Assembly: GCA_023420895.1 (NCBI GenBank)
Contig: JAEZUY010000021.1
Span: 72,554-136,553 of the forward strand
Direction of reading: 5' to 3'
Source of the DNA: Bacillota bacterium
Lineage (GTDB): Bacteria; Bacillota; Clostridia; Tissierellales; Gottschalkiaceae
Length of the DNA stretch: 64,000 nt
Shown: positions 8,813-16,924 of the stretch, in pieces
How the letters are laid out: every line of letters starts with the position of its first letter
Position numbering within the stretch: position 1 is the stretch's first letter
Made by a program: the position numbers and the translations under genes
The notes under the pieces: model-generated
The model's database searches: none
Told to the model about the DNA's origin: nothing
What the model saw: only the letters and a program-made list of their open reading frames with translations

Positions 8813-9028
8813 TGTTAAGCTTTTATAAATATAACTCCCCTTATTTTTATATACCACAATATAAAAATATTAACCTATCATAAATTCAGTCTTTATGCTG
8901 TTTTTCTATATAAATTTCACTATATATAATTTTTATTTAGATTAGTTTTTATGAATACTTTTTCACTATTCATTAAAGCTTTATCTATTTAAAATATTAA
9001 AGACTGAAATTTAAGCTTTTAATACCTA

Positions 9029-9778
9029 TTAACAGTCAACTCCTCCGTCAACTCTTATAAGCTGTCCTGTTATGAATGATGACTGAGGTGTTGATAAGAA
9101 TAAAACTGCTTCTCCTATCTCGCGTCCTGATCCGACTCTTCCAAGCGGACTCATGTCTTTCATAGGCGCTACGGCCTCTCCGTCTGCTCCTCCTGCTGAA
9201 TCGAGCATTTCGGTTTCTATTGCCCCTGGAAGTATAGCATTTACTCTTATTTCAGGTCCTAAGTCACGAGCCAGCGCTTTTGTAAGTCCGTTAGCCGCGT
9301 GTTTAGTAGTTACATATCCTGAAACTCCCCAGCGAGCTGAAGTTCCAGCTATTGAAGTAGTGTTGACTATATAGCCTTCTCCTTTTTCTTTCATTATAGG
9401 AGCTACTTTCTGAGCCATAACTAAATGCGCTGTAACGTTTATAGCGTACATTCTGTTCCATTCTTCAATTCCTATTTCCATAGTATTATTGAATGTTATT
9501 GTTCCGGCATTGTTGAAAACTATATCTACAGTTCCATATGCTTCAACAGTCCTGTCCACTATATTTTCTATATCTTCTTTATTGGCCATATCTGCTACAA
9601 CGTACATAGCTTCTCCGCCGTTTTCTTTAATTTTAGCTACAACTTCTTTAGCTCTCTCTTCACGGCGTCCTACAACTACGACTTTTGCACCTTCTTCACC
9701 AAAAAGATACGCAGTGTCTCTCCCCATACCTGAAGTCGATCCTGTTATTATTGCTACTTTGCCGTCTAATCTTCCCAT
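9029..9778 (-). CDS. Short-chain dehydrogenase/reductase
   Basis: 249-aa classical SDR, cytosolic NAD(P)-dependent oxidoreductase of unknown substrate. All motifs are intact: TGSTSGMG at residues 13-20, NNAG near 90, catalytic Ser in NTTSIAG, YVTTK (Tyr and Lys), and a C-terminal DGGVDC. Start ATG 9778 behind GGAGG. It shows only general similarity to the frameshifted dehydrogenase downstream; each gene has its own upstream GTGGTATATA element, so they may be separately transcribed but co-regulated. Possible roles include hydroxysteroid, alcohol or sugar oxidation; nothing in the sequence decides. Confidence 0.88.
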   Translation of the reverse strand: MGRLDGKVAIITGSTSGMGRDTAYLFGEEGAKVVVVGRREERAKEVVAKIKENGGEAMYVVADMANKEDIENIVDRTVEAYGTVDIVFNNAGTITFNNTMEIGIEEWNRMYAINVTAHLVMAQKVAPIMKEKGEGYIVNTTSIAGTSARWGVSGYVTTKHAANGLTKALARDLGPEIRVNAILPGAIETEMLDSAGGADGEAVAPMKDMSPLGRVGSGREIGEAVLFLSTPQSSFITGQLIRVDGGVDC

Positions 9779-10082
9779 AATATTATTACCTCCCCATTAA
9801 TAATTATTTACCTTATATTGTTATATATACCACCATCAGAACCGCTGAAAACACTTATTTAAGCCAATAGCTCTTCTCATTCAGATTTCTTTCAGTGAAT
9901 TGATTATTCAATTTGATTTTTTGAATTCTTTTTCAATTTCTATTAAAGTTAAGTCTATATCATCTTATTTTTTGTACCTCATTTTATATGATTTCCTATT
10001 TATTGTTCTATATCTATTTACTCAAGTTATGCTTATATATAATAATATTGTTTTTTCCTATAATGCTCTTTCAGAAAATAAC
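9779..10082. other. Gene-free stretch
   Basis: Holds the GGAGG and probable promoter of the dehydrogenase at 9029 (minus-strand GTGGTATATA at 9833-9824). The rest, to the terminator at 10083, is very AT-rich with no supportable gene. Confidence 0.5.
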
Positions 10083-10114
10083 AAAGGATACAGAAGATAT
10101 CTTCTGTATCCTTT
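10083..10114. terminator. Bidirectional terminator
   Basis: Perfect 32-base palindrome, arms AAAGGATACAGAAGAT, with T-runs on both sides. It touches the stop codon of the minus-strand gene at 10114. Confidence 0.8.
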
Positions 10115-10695
10115 TATTTAAACTCTCTATTCAATATAGTAAGCGTATTAGGGAGATAATTTATATCAACACTGGCTTTTCCTTTTTCTTTTATTATCTG
10201 TTCTCCTTCATTTCTTATCCTGTTATTTACTTTAAATTCATAATCAGTTTCCATATCATCCTTGCCATACATTAAATAATATGTATCAGTATCTCCCTCT
10301 TCATTCGTTTCCTTCCTGATTTCAAATTTCAGCGAATGGAGTTTTAAAACTTCAGGATTTTTTATATAAGGCAGATCCATAAAATAAGGCGCCGCCATAT
10401 ACAGTATTATAATGCCTGCAATAACTGCTCCGGCTGCTGATACTAAGTTTCTTTTACCCGGCATTGAATCTTTTCTGTTCCCGTATTTACCTGTAAGAAA
10501 TGTATATATTATAAAAGCTATTAAAATCAGTCCTATAATTACTATAAAAAAGTTTCCAAAAAAACCGAGATATCCTTCCTCCAAATGGCCTGTCACAGAT
10601 AAGAACATAAGAATACACCAGATTATAATAGGAATTACTGCCAGTACTGTAATGATTTTCTGCTTACCGGAACTTTCCTTTTTTTGATTCCCCAT
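10114..10695 (-). CDS. Membrane protein of unknown function
   Basis: 193 aa, not recognised. A short Lys-rich N terminus is followed by three hydrophobic segments (about 14-33, 43-66 and 85-106). A hydrophilic C-terminal domain of about 85 residues (from 108) has a mixed charged pattern that looks extracytoplasmic. Start ATG 10695 behind a GGGGGTGAG-like site. It stands alone between a terminator and a divergent Rieske gene. Likely a small membrane-anchored domain protein; no motif suggests an activity. Confidence 0.7.
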   Translation of the reverse strand: MGNQKKESSGKQKIITVLAVIPIIIWCILMFLSVTGHLEEGYLGFFGNFFIVIIGLILIAFIIYTFLTGKYGNRKDSMPGKRNLVSAAGAVIAGIIILYMAAPYFMDLPYIKNPEVLKLHSLKFEIRKETNEEGDTDTYYLMYGKDDMETDYEFKVNNRIRNEGEQIIKEKGKASVDINYLPNTLTILNREFK

Positions 10696-10938
10696 AGACT
10701 CACCCCCTAAATCTACAGCTGTCTTTCAAAATCATCTCCTTATATTAAAAATACCCTTTTAATCATAGAATTATTTAATAATATAGTATTTGTCAATTTT
10801 TTTCTGAAATTATTTATTTAAAATCACTGTGGATTTTTCAGAATTGTTTTTCTCCGTGTTACAGTCTGTATAATGGGTATAAATTAAAGTAAGATTAAAA
10901 AAGGTTAATTTTAAAAAATTGTATTGTGAGGAATAATA

Positions 10939-11940
10939 ATGATTAAGAACAGCTGGTATGCCATTCTGGCATCCGATAAGATTAAAAAAAATGAAGTTAC
11001 AGGGGTTAAACGCTGCGGAATATATTTAGCTTTATTCCGTGACGATAAAGGGGAACTGCACTGTGTTCAGGACTTATGCGCTCACAGAGGAGCCGCTCTT
11101 TCTAAAGGAAGAGTCAATGACGGCTGCATACAATGTCCTTTTCACGGAATCAAATATGATAAAGACGGGAAATGCGTATTCGTGCCTTCAGACGGACTTG
11201 CCTCGGAAGCATCTTATGACAGATTCAATCTGAAGCACTACCATATAAGAGAAATAAATGAAATAGTGTACTTCTGGTACGGTGAAGGCGAACCGGACAG
11301 AGAACCGGATACTTTTAAAGAAATTGAAGGAATGGACTATCATGAAATTTCTGACCACTGGAAAACTCATTATTCCAGAATCATAGAAAATCAGCTCGAT
11401 GTGAGCCATCTCCCTTTTGTGCACCATAATACTATAGGAAAGGGCGGAAAGACTTTAGTCAACGGTCCTAAAGTGGTCTGGCTCGATGATAACACTCTTC
11501 AGACGAGCGCTGACAATGAAGTGGACCACGGTCAGAAAAAAAATTCACCGGAAAATGCTAAGATAAAATCTACAAATCTTACTTTTAAATTTCCGAATCA
11601 GTGGCTGAATACCATATCTCCAGAAAAACTTTATATATTCGCATATTTCGTCCCTGTGGACGATAAAAATGCAATTATATGCTTGAGATTTTATAATAAG
11701 TTCACGCCGTTCTCATGGCTGAACAGACTTATAGCGCCTTTCGGCTCTATTGCAAACAAAATCGTTGAATCTCAGGATAAAAGAGTAGTTCAGACTCAGT
11801 ATCCTAAAAAAAGCGGTCTTAGAGTAGGTGAAAACTTAGTTCAGGCCGACCGACCAATTATAGAGTACAGAAAGCACAGAGATAAGCTTCAGAAAGAAGC
11901 CGAGGAAGAGGAAAAAGAAAAAACTGAGGAACCTGAATAG
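10939..11940 (+). CDS. Rieske non-haem iron oxygenase (ring-hydroxylating oxygenase alpha-subunit type)
   Basis: 333 aa. N-terminal Rieske [2Fe-2S] domain with C47-x-H49 and C66-x2-H69. The C-terminal catalytic domain has the mononuclear iron triad start N151..D154-x2-H157-x4-H162 and a later QDKRVVQTQ segment. Layout matches the single-component VanA/PaO-like branch, which needs O2 and an external reductase. The C terminus is a Glu/Lys-rich tail. Start ATG behind GTGAGG. An O2-using enzyme is unexpected in what otherwise looks like an anaerobe; it may act in O2 detoxification or on a lipid or sterol substrate, or be acquired. No ferredoxin reductase is adjacent. Confidence 0.88.
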   Translation: MIKNSWYAILASDKIKKNEVTGVKRCGIYLALFRDDKGELHCVQDLCAHRGAALSKGRVNDGCIQCPFHGIKYDKDGKCVFVPSDGLASEASYDRFNLKHYHIREINEIVYFWYGEGEPDREPDTFKEIEGMDYHEISDHWKTHYSRIIENQLDVSHLPFVHHNTIGKGGKTLVNGPKVVWLDDNTLQTSADNEVDHGQKKNSPENAKIKSTNLTFKFPNQWLNTISPEKLYIFAYFVPVDDKNAIICLRFYNKFTPFSWLNRLIAPFGSIANKIVESQDKRVVQTQYPKKSGLRVGENLVQADRPIIEYRKHRDKLQKEAEEEEKEKTEEPE

Positions 11941-11952
11941 ATAAAATCACAG

Positions 11953-11982
11953 TTAAGGAGCAGAATTAATTCTGCTCCTTAA
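11953..11982. terminator. Bidirectional terminator between convergent genes
   Basis: Perfect 30-base palindrome, arms TTAAGGAGCAGAATT, between the Rieske gene stop (11940) and the nitroreductase stop (11991). Confidence 0.8.
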
Positions 11983-11990
11983 TTGTGGTC

Positions 11991-12500
11991 TTAATAATAC
12001 TCAACTTCCTCTATCCTCTCTTTAGCTTCCGGAGTTTCGTCAGGATATCCTAAGACAAGACTTCCCCAAATAGCTCTGTCTTTTCCTATTCCTATTTTTT
12101 CAAGAAACTCTTTGAATTCTTTATCTTGAAGACATCTCTTAAGCTGATTTATCCAGCAAGATCCAAGACCGATTGCATGTGCTGCAAGCATCATGTTCTG
12201 CATAGCTGTCGCTGTATCAACTTCTGCATTAAGCCAGTCTGACGGAGATGAAACTATTATAAAAGTTTTTGCTCCGTAAATATTGTATTTTTCTCTGTTG
12301 AGAATCCTTGCTATATGTTCTTCGAGCTCTTTAAGAAGCTCTTCATCTTCCACAACTGTGAATTTTCTGTACTGAGTATTCATAGATGTAGGCGCATGTT
12401 TTCCTGCTTTAAGTACCGTTTCAAGTTCTTCCCTCGTAATTTTCTTATCCTTGTATTTTCTTACAGATCTCCTTCCGAAGATATTTTCAAGCGCGTCCAT
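11991..12500 (-). CDS. Nitroreductase-family flavoprotein
   Basis: 169 aa, short form of the FMN-dependent nitroreductase family. N-terminal RRSVRKYKDKKI at about 10-21 carries the FMN-phosphate-binding Arg residues, APTSMNTQ near 36-43 is the second flavin contact, and GLGSCWINQL near 115-124 is the typical mid-domain motif. Such proteins reduce nitroaromatics, quinones or flavins with NAD(P)H; the physiological substrate cannot be read. Convergent with the Rieske gene, and the last accessory gene before tsf. Confidence 0.9.
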   Translation of the reverse strand: MDALENIFGRRSVRKYKDKKITREELETVLKAGKHAPTSMNTQYRKFTVVEDEELLKELEEHIARILNREKYNIYGAKTFIIVSSPSDWLNAEVDTATAMQNMMLAAHAIGLGSCWINQLKRCLQDKEFKEFLEKIGIGKDRAIWGSLVLGYPDETPEAKERIEEVEYY

Positions 12501-12606
12501 TTAAATACATCCTCTCTCTAATCTTATATTATTACTTTCCTCCTTTAACTGCTTATATAACTATTATAGTACATTAGTGAAGAAATATAAAATTTTATGC
12601 AAAAAA

Positions 12607-12632
12607 AGACAGAGACCTTTAAGTCTCTGTCT
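12607..12632 (-). terminator. Terminator of the rpsB-tsf transcript
   Basis: AGACAGAGAC-ctttaa-GTCTCTGTCT hairpin followed on the minus strand by seven T. It lies 21 bases after the tsf stop. Confidence 0.88.
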
Positions 12633-12652
12633 GAATTTTATATTATTTCCGA

Positions 12653-13561
12653 TTAGTTACCCATTTGTTTTGCAACTTCTTCAGCGAAGTCTTCTTCTTT
12701 TTTCTCTATACCTTCTCCAACTTCGAATCTTCTAACGTCAGCAAGTTTTATGTCTGATCCGACTTCTTTAGCAACGCTTTCGATTAGTTTAGATATAGTG
12801 ATTTTTGAATCTTTTACGAATTCCTGATCTAAAAGAACAACTGCTTTAAGCTGTTTGTTAAGCTGTCCTTTTATTATTCCTTCTATTCTTTCTGCAGGTT
12901 TTCCTTCATTTTCAGCTTTAACTCTTAATATTTCAAGCTCTTTTTCTTTGTAATCTTCGTCTACTTCGTCAGCTGTTATATATTGATATCCCATAGCAGC
13001 TGCCTGCATAGCTATATCTTTTGCAAGAGTCTTAACTTTTTCGTCTTTTGAGTCAGTGTCAAGTTTAACTATAACACCTATGTTTCCTGTTCCGTGAAGG
13101 TATCCTTCAATAACTCCATTTTCAGCTTCAAGAGCTGCAGCTCTTCTAACTGTCATATTTTCTCCTATTTTAGAGATAAGGTTGTTAAGAACGTCTTGAA
13201 CTGTTGATCCTTCAAGATCTGATTTAAGAAGTTCATCAGCGTCGTTTATTTGCTTTTCACATGCTATCTTTGTAACATCGTTAACGAATTTTTTGAAGTC
13301 TTCGTTTTTGCTTACGAAGTCAGTTTCAGAGTTAACTTCAACCATTGCAGCTTTGCTGTCTTCTTCAACTAGAAGTCCTATAAGTCCTTCAGCCGCTACT
13401 CTGTCAGCTTTTTTAGCTGCTTTTGAAAGTCCTTTTTCTCTTAGTATTACTACTGCCTGCTCCATATCTCCATTAGCATCTTGAAGCGCTTTTTTACAGT
13501 CCATCATTCCTGCTGATGTTTTTTCTCTTAATTCTTTAACCATTCCTGCAGTTATTTTCAT
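12653..13561 (-). CDS. tsf: Elongation factor Ts
   Basis: Nucleotide exchange factor that regenerates EF-Tu-GTP. 302 aa. N-terminal UBA-like domain with REKTSAGMMDCKKAL, followed by the core where TDFVSKN contacts EF-Tu. Of two adjacent ATG codons (13564, 13561) the second has the better spacing, 7 bases, from AGGAGG. Together with rpsB it forms a two-gene transcript ending at a strong terminator. In most relatives pyrH would follow; here the accessory block intervenes. Confidence 0.97.
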   Translation of the reverse strand: MKITAGMVKELREKTSAGMMDCKKALQDANGDMEQAVVILREKGLSKAAKKADRVAAEGLIGLLVEEDSKAAMVEVNSETDFVSKNEDFKKFVNDVTKIACEKQINDADELLKSDLEGSTVQDVLNNLISKIGENMTVRRAAALEAENGVIEGYLHGTGNIGVIVKLDTDSKDEKVKTLAKDIAMQAAAMGYQYITADEVDEDYKEKELEILRVKAENEGKPAERIEGIIKGQLNKQLKAVVLLDQEFVKDSKITISKLIESVAKEVGSDIKLADVRRFEVGEGIEKKEEDFAEEVAKQMGN

Positions 13562-13597
13562 CATATTTCCTCCTTGAAAGTCTTTTTTATAACTTTA

Positions 13598-13643
13598 AAA
13601 AAGTAAGAGTAGTAAGGAATATTCCCTACAGCCCTTACTTTTT
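13598..13643 (-). terminator. Hairpin between rpsB and tsf (possible attenuator)
   Basis: Minus strand: AAAAAGTAAG pairs with CTTACTTTTT around a smaller inner pairing (GTAGGGAA with TTCCTTAC, imperfect), then a T-run. It sits between two genes of one operon, so it may give partial termination and lower tsf relative to rpsB. Confidence 0.5.
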
Positions 13644-13658
13644 ATTTATAAATTTATA

Positions 13659-14381
13659 TTATTCTTCTGAAGCTTCTTCTTCTTCTAAATCTTCTTCAGC
13701 TGCCTGGCTAGCATTTACAACAGCGTTAGCTATTGTTTCTGTAAGAAGTTTAACCGCTCTTATAGCGTCATCATTTCCTGGTATAGCGTAGTCTACTTCG
13801 TCAGGATCACAGTTAGTGTCTACAACACTTACAACTGGTATTCCAAGTATTTTAGCTTCTCTTATAGCTATTTTTTCTTTTCTAGGGTCTATAACGAACA
13901 TTACATCTGGAAGTCCGTCCATTTTTCTTATTCCGCCTAGGAATCTTTCAAGTTTTTCTTTTTCTTTAAGAAGGTTTATAACTTCTTTCTTAGGAAGAAC
14001 TTCAAATGTTCCGTCTTCTTCCATTTCATCAAGTCTGTCAAGTCTTTCTATTCTGTTCTTGATAGTCTTGTAGTTTGTAAGCATTCCTCCAAGCCATCTT
14101 TGGTTAACGAAAGGCATTCCACATCTTTTTGCTTCGTTTTCTATAGATTCTTGCGCCTGTTTTTTAGTTCCAACGAAAAGAACTTGTCCTCCGTCTTGAA
14201 CTACATCCTGTACAAAGTCGTATGCTTCTTCCATTTTCACAACTGTTTTTTGAAGATCTATTATATAGATTCCGTTTCTTTCTGTGAAAATGTAAGGTGC
14301 CATTTTAGGGTTCCATCTTCTTGTCTGGTGACCGAAGTGAACACCTGCTTCTAGTAATGATTTCATTGATACTACTGCCAT
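13659..14381 (-). CDS. rpsB: 30S ribosomal protein S2
   Basis: 240 aa from ATG 14381, which has GGAGGT seven bases upstream. An open frame extends to 14426, but the 15 extra residues are not homologous-looking and lack a good site. Visible: [20 protein letters not shown] at the N terminus, RWLGGMLTN, and PGNDDAIRA near the C terminus, then an acidic tail. It has a near-consensus promoter and a 110-base structured leader (separate entries), suggesting feedback by S2. Confidence 0.97.
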   Translation of the reverse strand: MAVVSMKSLLEAGVHFGHQTRRWNPKMAPYIFTERNGIYIIDLQKTVVKMEEAYDFVQDVVQDGGQVLFVGTKKQAQESIENEAKRCGMPFVNQRWLGGMLTNYKTIKNRIERLDRLDEMEEDGTFEVLPKKEVINLLKEKEKLERFLGGIRKMDGLPDVMFVIDPRKEKIAIREAKILGIPVVSVVDTNCDPDEVDYAIPGNDDAIRAVKLLTETIANAVVNASQAAEEDLEEEEASEE

Positions 14382-14430
14382 TTTTTCTACCTCCGTGTTT
14401 TTATAAAAATTTTCCTCCACCCTCATCTTC

Positions 14431-14468
14431 TTTTCTGAACACCGCCGGCAAGCGGCACAATCAGAAAA
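14431..14468 (-). promoter_or_regulatory. Structured 5' leader of rpsB, candidate S2 autoregulatory element
   Basis: Minus-strand RNA: TTTTCTGA pairs perfectly with TCAGAAAA around an inner GC-rich hairpin (CCGC with GCGG). It lies 50 bases before the rpsB ATG inside a leader of about 110 bases, which starts near 14491. A T-tract is absent, so it is not a terminator. Ribosomal protein leaders of this kind often bind the encoded protein; here that is inference. Confidence 0.45.
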
Positions 14469-14497
14469 TCAGAGAGTGTGTGTATTCTCACTGAAAC

Positions 14498-14526
14498 ATT
14501 ATAACATAGAGAAATATTAAATACAA
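14498..14526 (-). promoter_or_regulatory. Promoter of rpsB-tsf
   Basis: Minus strand: -35 TTGTAT (14526-14521), 17-base spacer, -10 TATAAT (14503-14498). Confidence 0.7.
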
Positions 14527-14588
14527 GAATATTTCTTTATCAAAATATTATATTATGAATTCAGCGTATTATTATATAATCTTTTATT

Positions 14589-16691
14589 CTAATCTTCATC
14601 ATCCGGATCTATATCTCTTATCTCTTCAAAATCACAGTCTTCATTCATGCAGTATACTTTAGTGCCTTTTTTGCTGTATTTTGAAAGGAGCATATCTCCG
14701 CATTTCGGACATGCATCTTTAAGAGGTTTGTCCCAAACCACAAAATCACAGTCAGGATAATTAGAGCATCCGTAGAATATTCTTCCCTTCTTGCTTCTTC
14801 TTTCTACAATTTCTCCATCCTTGCATTTTGGACATTTTATTCCGAGTTCTTTTACAAGCGGTTTTGCATTTCTGCAGTCAGGAAAGCCTGGACATGCGAG
14901 AAATTTGCCGTATCTTCCCATCTTTATGACCATATTTCTTCCGCATTTTTCACATATTACATCGGTTACTTCATCTTTAAGTTCAACGTCCTTCATTTCT
15001 TCTTCCGCATGCTTAAGATCTTTTTCAAAGTCTTTGTAGAACTCTCTTATCGTGCTCTTCCATTCCACATCGCCTTTGGCAATCTCATCAAGCTGATTTT
15101 CCATATAGGCTGTAAATTCTTCATCCATTATATCTTTAAAATATTCTTTTAGAAGATCTGTCACTATTATCCCGAGTTCTGTAGGAATGAAGGTTTTCTT
15201 CTCAAGATATACATATCCTCTCGCAAGAATAGTAGATATTGTAGGAGCGTAAGTGCTCGGTCTTCCTATTCCAAGTTCTTCCAGAGTCTTTACCAGAGAC
15301 GCCTCTGTATATCTTGGAGGCGGCTGAGTGAAATGCTGTTTAGGATCTATAGATTCCACTTTCAGCTTTTCGCCTTCTTCAACTTCAGGAATTATTACGT
15401 CTTTAGTATTGTCGTCAGCATATACTTTAAGGAAACCTTCAAAAACTATTTTAGAGCCGTTCGACTTGAAAAGATAGTCTCCCGCTTTTATAGTTATTCC
15501 CATAGTCTGGAATTTTGCAGGCGCCATCTGGCTTCCCACGGTTCTAGACCATATCAGATTGTAGAGTCTGTACTGGTCTCTTGAAAGAGAATCTTTTATT
15601 TCAGAAGGCGTCATGCTTATATCGGCAGGTCTTATGGCTTCGTGAGCATCCTGAGAATCAACATCTGATTTCTTTTTCGCTCTTACGCCCTTTCCTATAT
15701 ACTCTTCTCCAAATTCTTCCTTTATAAAGCTTCTCGCTTTTCCTACAGCTTCTGAGGAAAGTCTTGTAGAGTCCGTTCTTATATAAGTAACAAGACCTAT
15801 AGTCCCTTTGCCTTTTATATCTACTCCTTCATAAAGCTGCTGTGCGAGCATCATCGTCTTCTTAGTTGAAAATCCGAGCTTTCTTGATGCATCCTGCTGC
15901 AGACTGCTCGTAGTGTGAGGAGGATAAGGATTCCTATTTCTGCTTCCTCTCTTCACTTTTTCAACTGTGAAGTCTTTTCCCTTTATATTATCGAGCACTT
16001 TATCGACAGCTTCTCTGTCTTTAAGCTCAACTTTTTCTTCTTTATTTTTATCATTATACTGTCCGTAGAAATTAGATTTGAACTTCCTGTTTTTCTTCAT
16101 ATGCCCTACTTCTATAGACCAGTATTCCTGAGGTTCGAATTCTTCTATTTCTTTTTCCCTGTCGCATATTATTTTCGTTGCAACAGACTGAACTCTTCCC
16201 GCTGAAAGTCCTTTTTTCACTTTTTTCCATAGAAGTGGACTTATCTGATAACCAACCAGTCTGTCGAGAACTCTTCTGGCCTGCTGAGCATCGACTAAAT
16301 CTTTATTTATCTTTCTCGGATGTTTTACTGCATCTTTTATAGTGTCTTTAGTTATCTCATTGAATTCAACTCTTATATCGTCATCTTCTGAAAGTCCGAG
16401 TATATGGGCTAAATGCCATGAAATAGCTTCTCCTTCTCTGTCGGGGTCGGTTGCCAGCAGAATATTGTCCGCTTTTTTAGCCTCTGTTTTCAGTTCTTTT
16501 ATAAGAGGTCCTTTTCCCCAGATATTCATATACTGCGGTTCAAAATCATTATCTATATCAACACCTAGCTTGCTTTTAGGCAGGTCTCTCACATGACCTA
16601 CTGAAGCAGCTACTTTATAATTTCTTCCTAAAAATTTTGATATAGTCTTCGCCTTTGCAGGTGACTCGACTATCAGTAAATTTTTCGCCAT
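14589..16691 (-). CDS. topA: DNA topoisomerase I (type IA)
   Basis: Relaxes negatively supercoiled DNA. 700 aa. TOPRIM domain with ESPAKAK at 9-15 and DPDREGE at 82-88, catalytic Tyr in VTYIRTDSTRLS near residue 305, and three C-terminal four-Cys zinc ribbons (CEKC...CPGFPDC, CPKC...CSNYPDC, CPKC...CMNEDC) from about 575 on. The tail is acidic. Start ATG 16691 behind GAGG. It follows dprA in the same direction after a 232-base gap, so it probably has its own promoter. Confidence 0.97.
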   Translation of the reverse strand: MAKNLLIVESPAKAKTISKFLGRNYKVAASVGHVRDLPKSKLGVDIDNDFEPQYMNIWGKGPLIKELKTEAKKADNILLATDPDREGEAISWHLAHILGLSEDDDIRVEFNEITKDTIKDAVKHPRKINKDLVDAQQARRVLDRLVGYQISPLLWKKVKKGLSAGRVQSVATKIICDREKEIEEFEPQEYWSIEVGHMKKNRKFKSNFYGQYNDKNKEEKVELKDREAVDKVLDNIKGKDFTVEKVKRGSRNRNPYPPHTTSSLQQDASRKLGFSTKKTMMLAQQLYEGVDIKGKGTIGLVTYIRTDSTRLSSEAVGKARSFIKEEFGEEYIGKGVRAKKKSDVDSQDAHEAIRPADISMTPSEIKDSLSRDQYRLYNLIWSRTVGSQMAPAKFQTMGITIKAGDYLFKSNGSKIVFEGFLKVYADDNTKDVIIPEVEEGEKLKVESIDPKQHFTQPPPRYTEASLVKTLEELGIGRPSTYAPTISTILARGYVYLEKKTFIPTELGIIVTDLLKEYFKDIMDEEFTAYMENQLDEIAKGDVEWKSTIREFYKDFEKDLKHAEEEMKDVELKDEVTDVICEKCGRNMVIKMGRYGKFLACPGFPDCRNAKPLVKELGIKCPKCKDGEIVERRSKKGRIFYGCSNYPDCDFVVWDKPLKDACPKCGDMLLSKYSKKGTKVYCMNEDCDFEEIRDIDPDDED

Positions 16692-16924
16692 TAAATTATC
16701 AACTCCTCTATAATAATCAGATTCTTAATATACTATGCAGAAAACTGAATCATACGAATAAGTTTTTTATATCGACTTTCTTCATTATATAGTATAAAAG
16801 AATAATCTGATTCATTATAGACTGATTATAACAGCAAGAAAAAAATCGGTCAACTGTGAACTTTATTTTCCGGTCTGAAAAGTGACCGTCCGGTACTGAA
16901 TTTTAATTCATATATAATCCCGAT

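Noticed and set aside
9900..10275. Phe/Tyr/Ile-rich plus-strand frames
   Set aside because: AT-rich intergenic sequence and the reverse of the membrane protein gene; looks membrane-like only because of base composition.
13816..14073. Ser/Leu-rich plus-strand frame in rpsB
   Set aside because: Antisense shadow of a highly conserved ribosomal protein gene.
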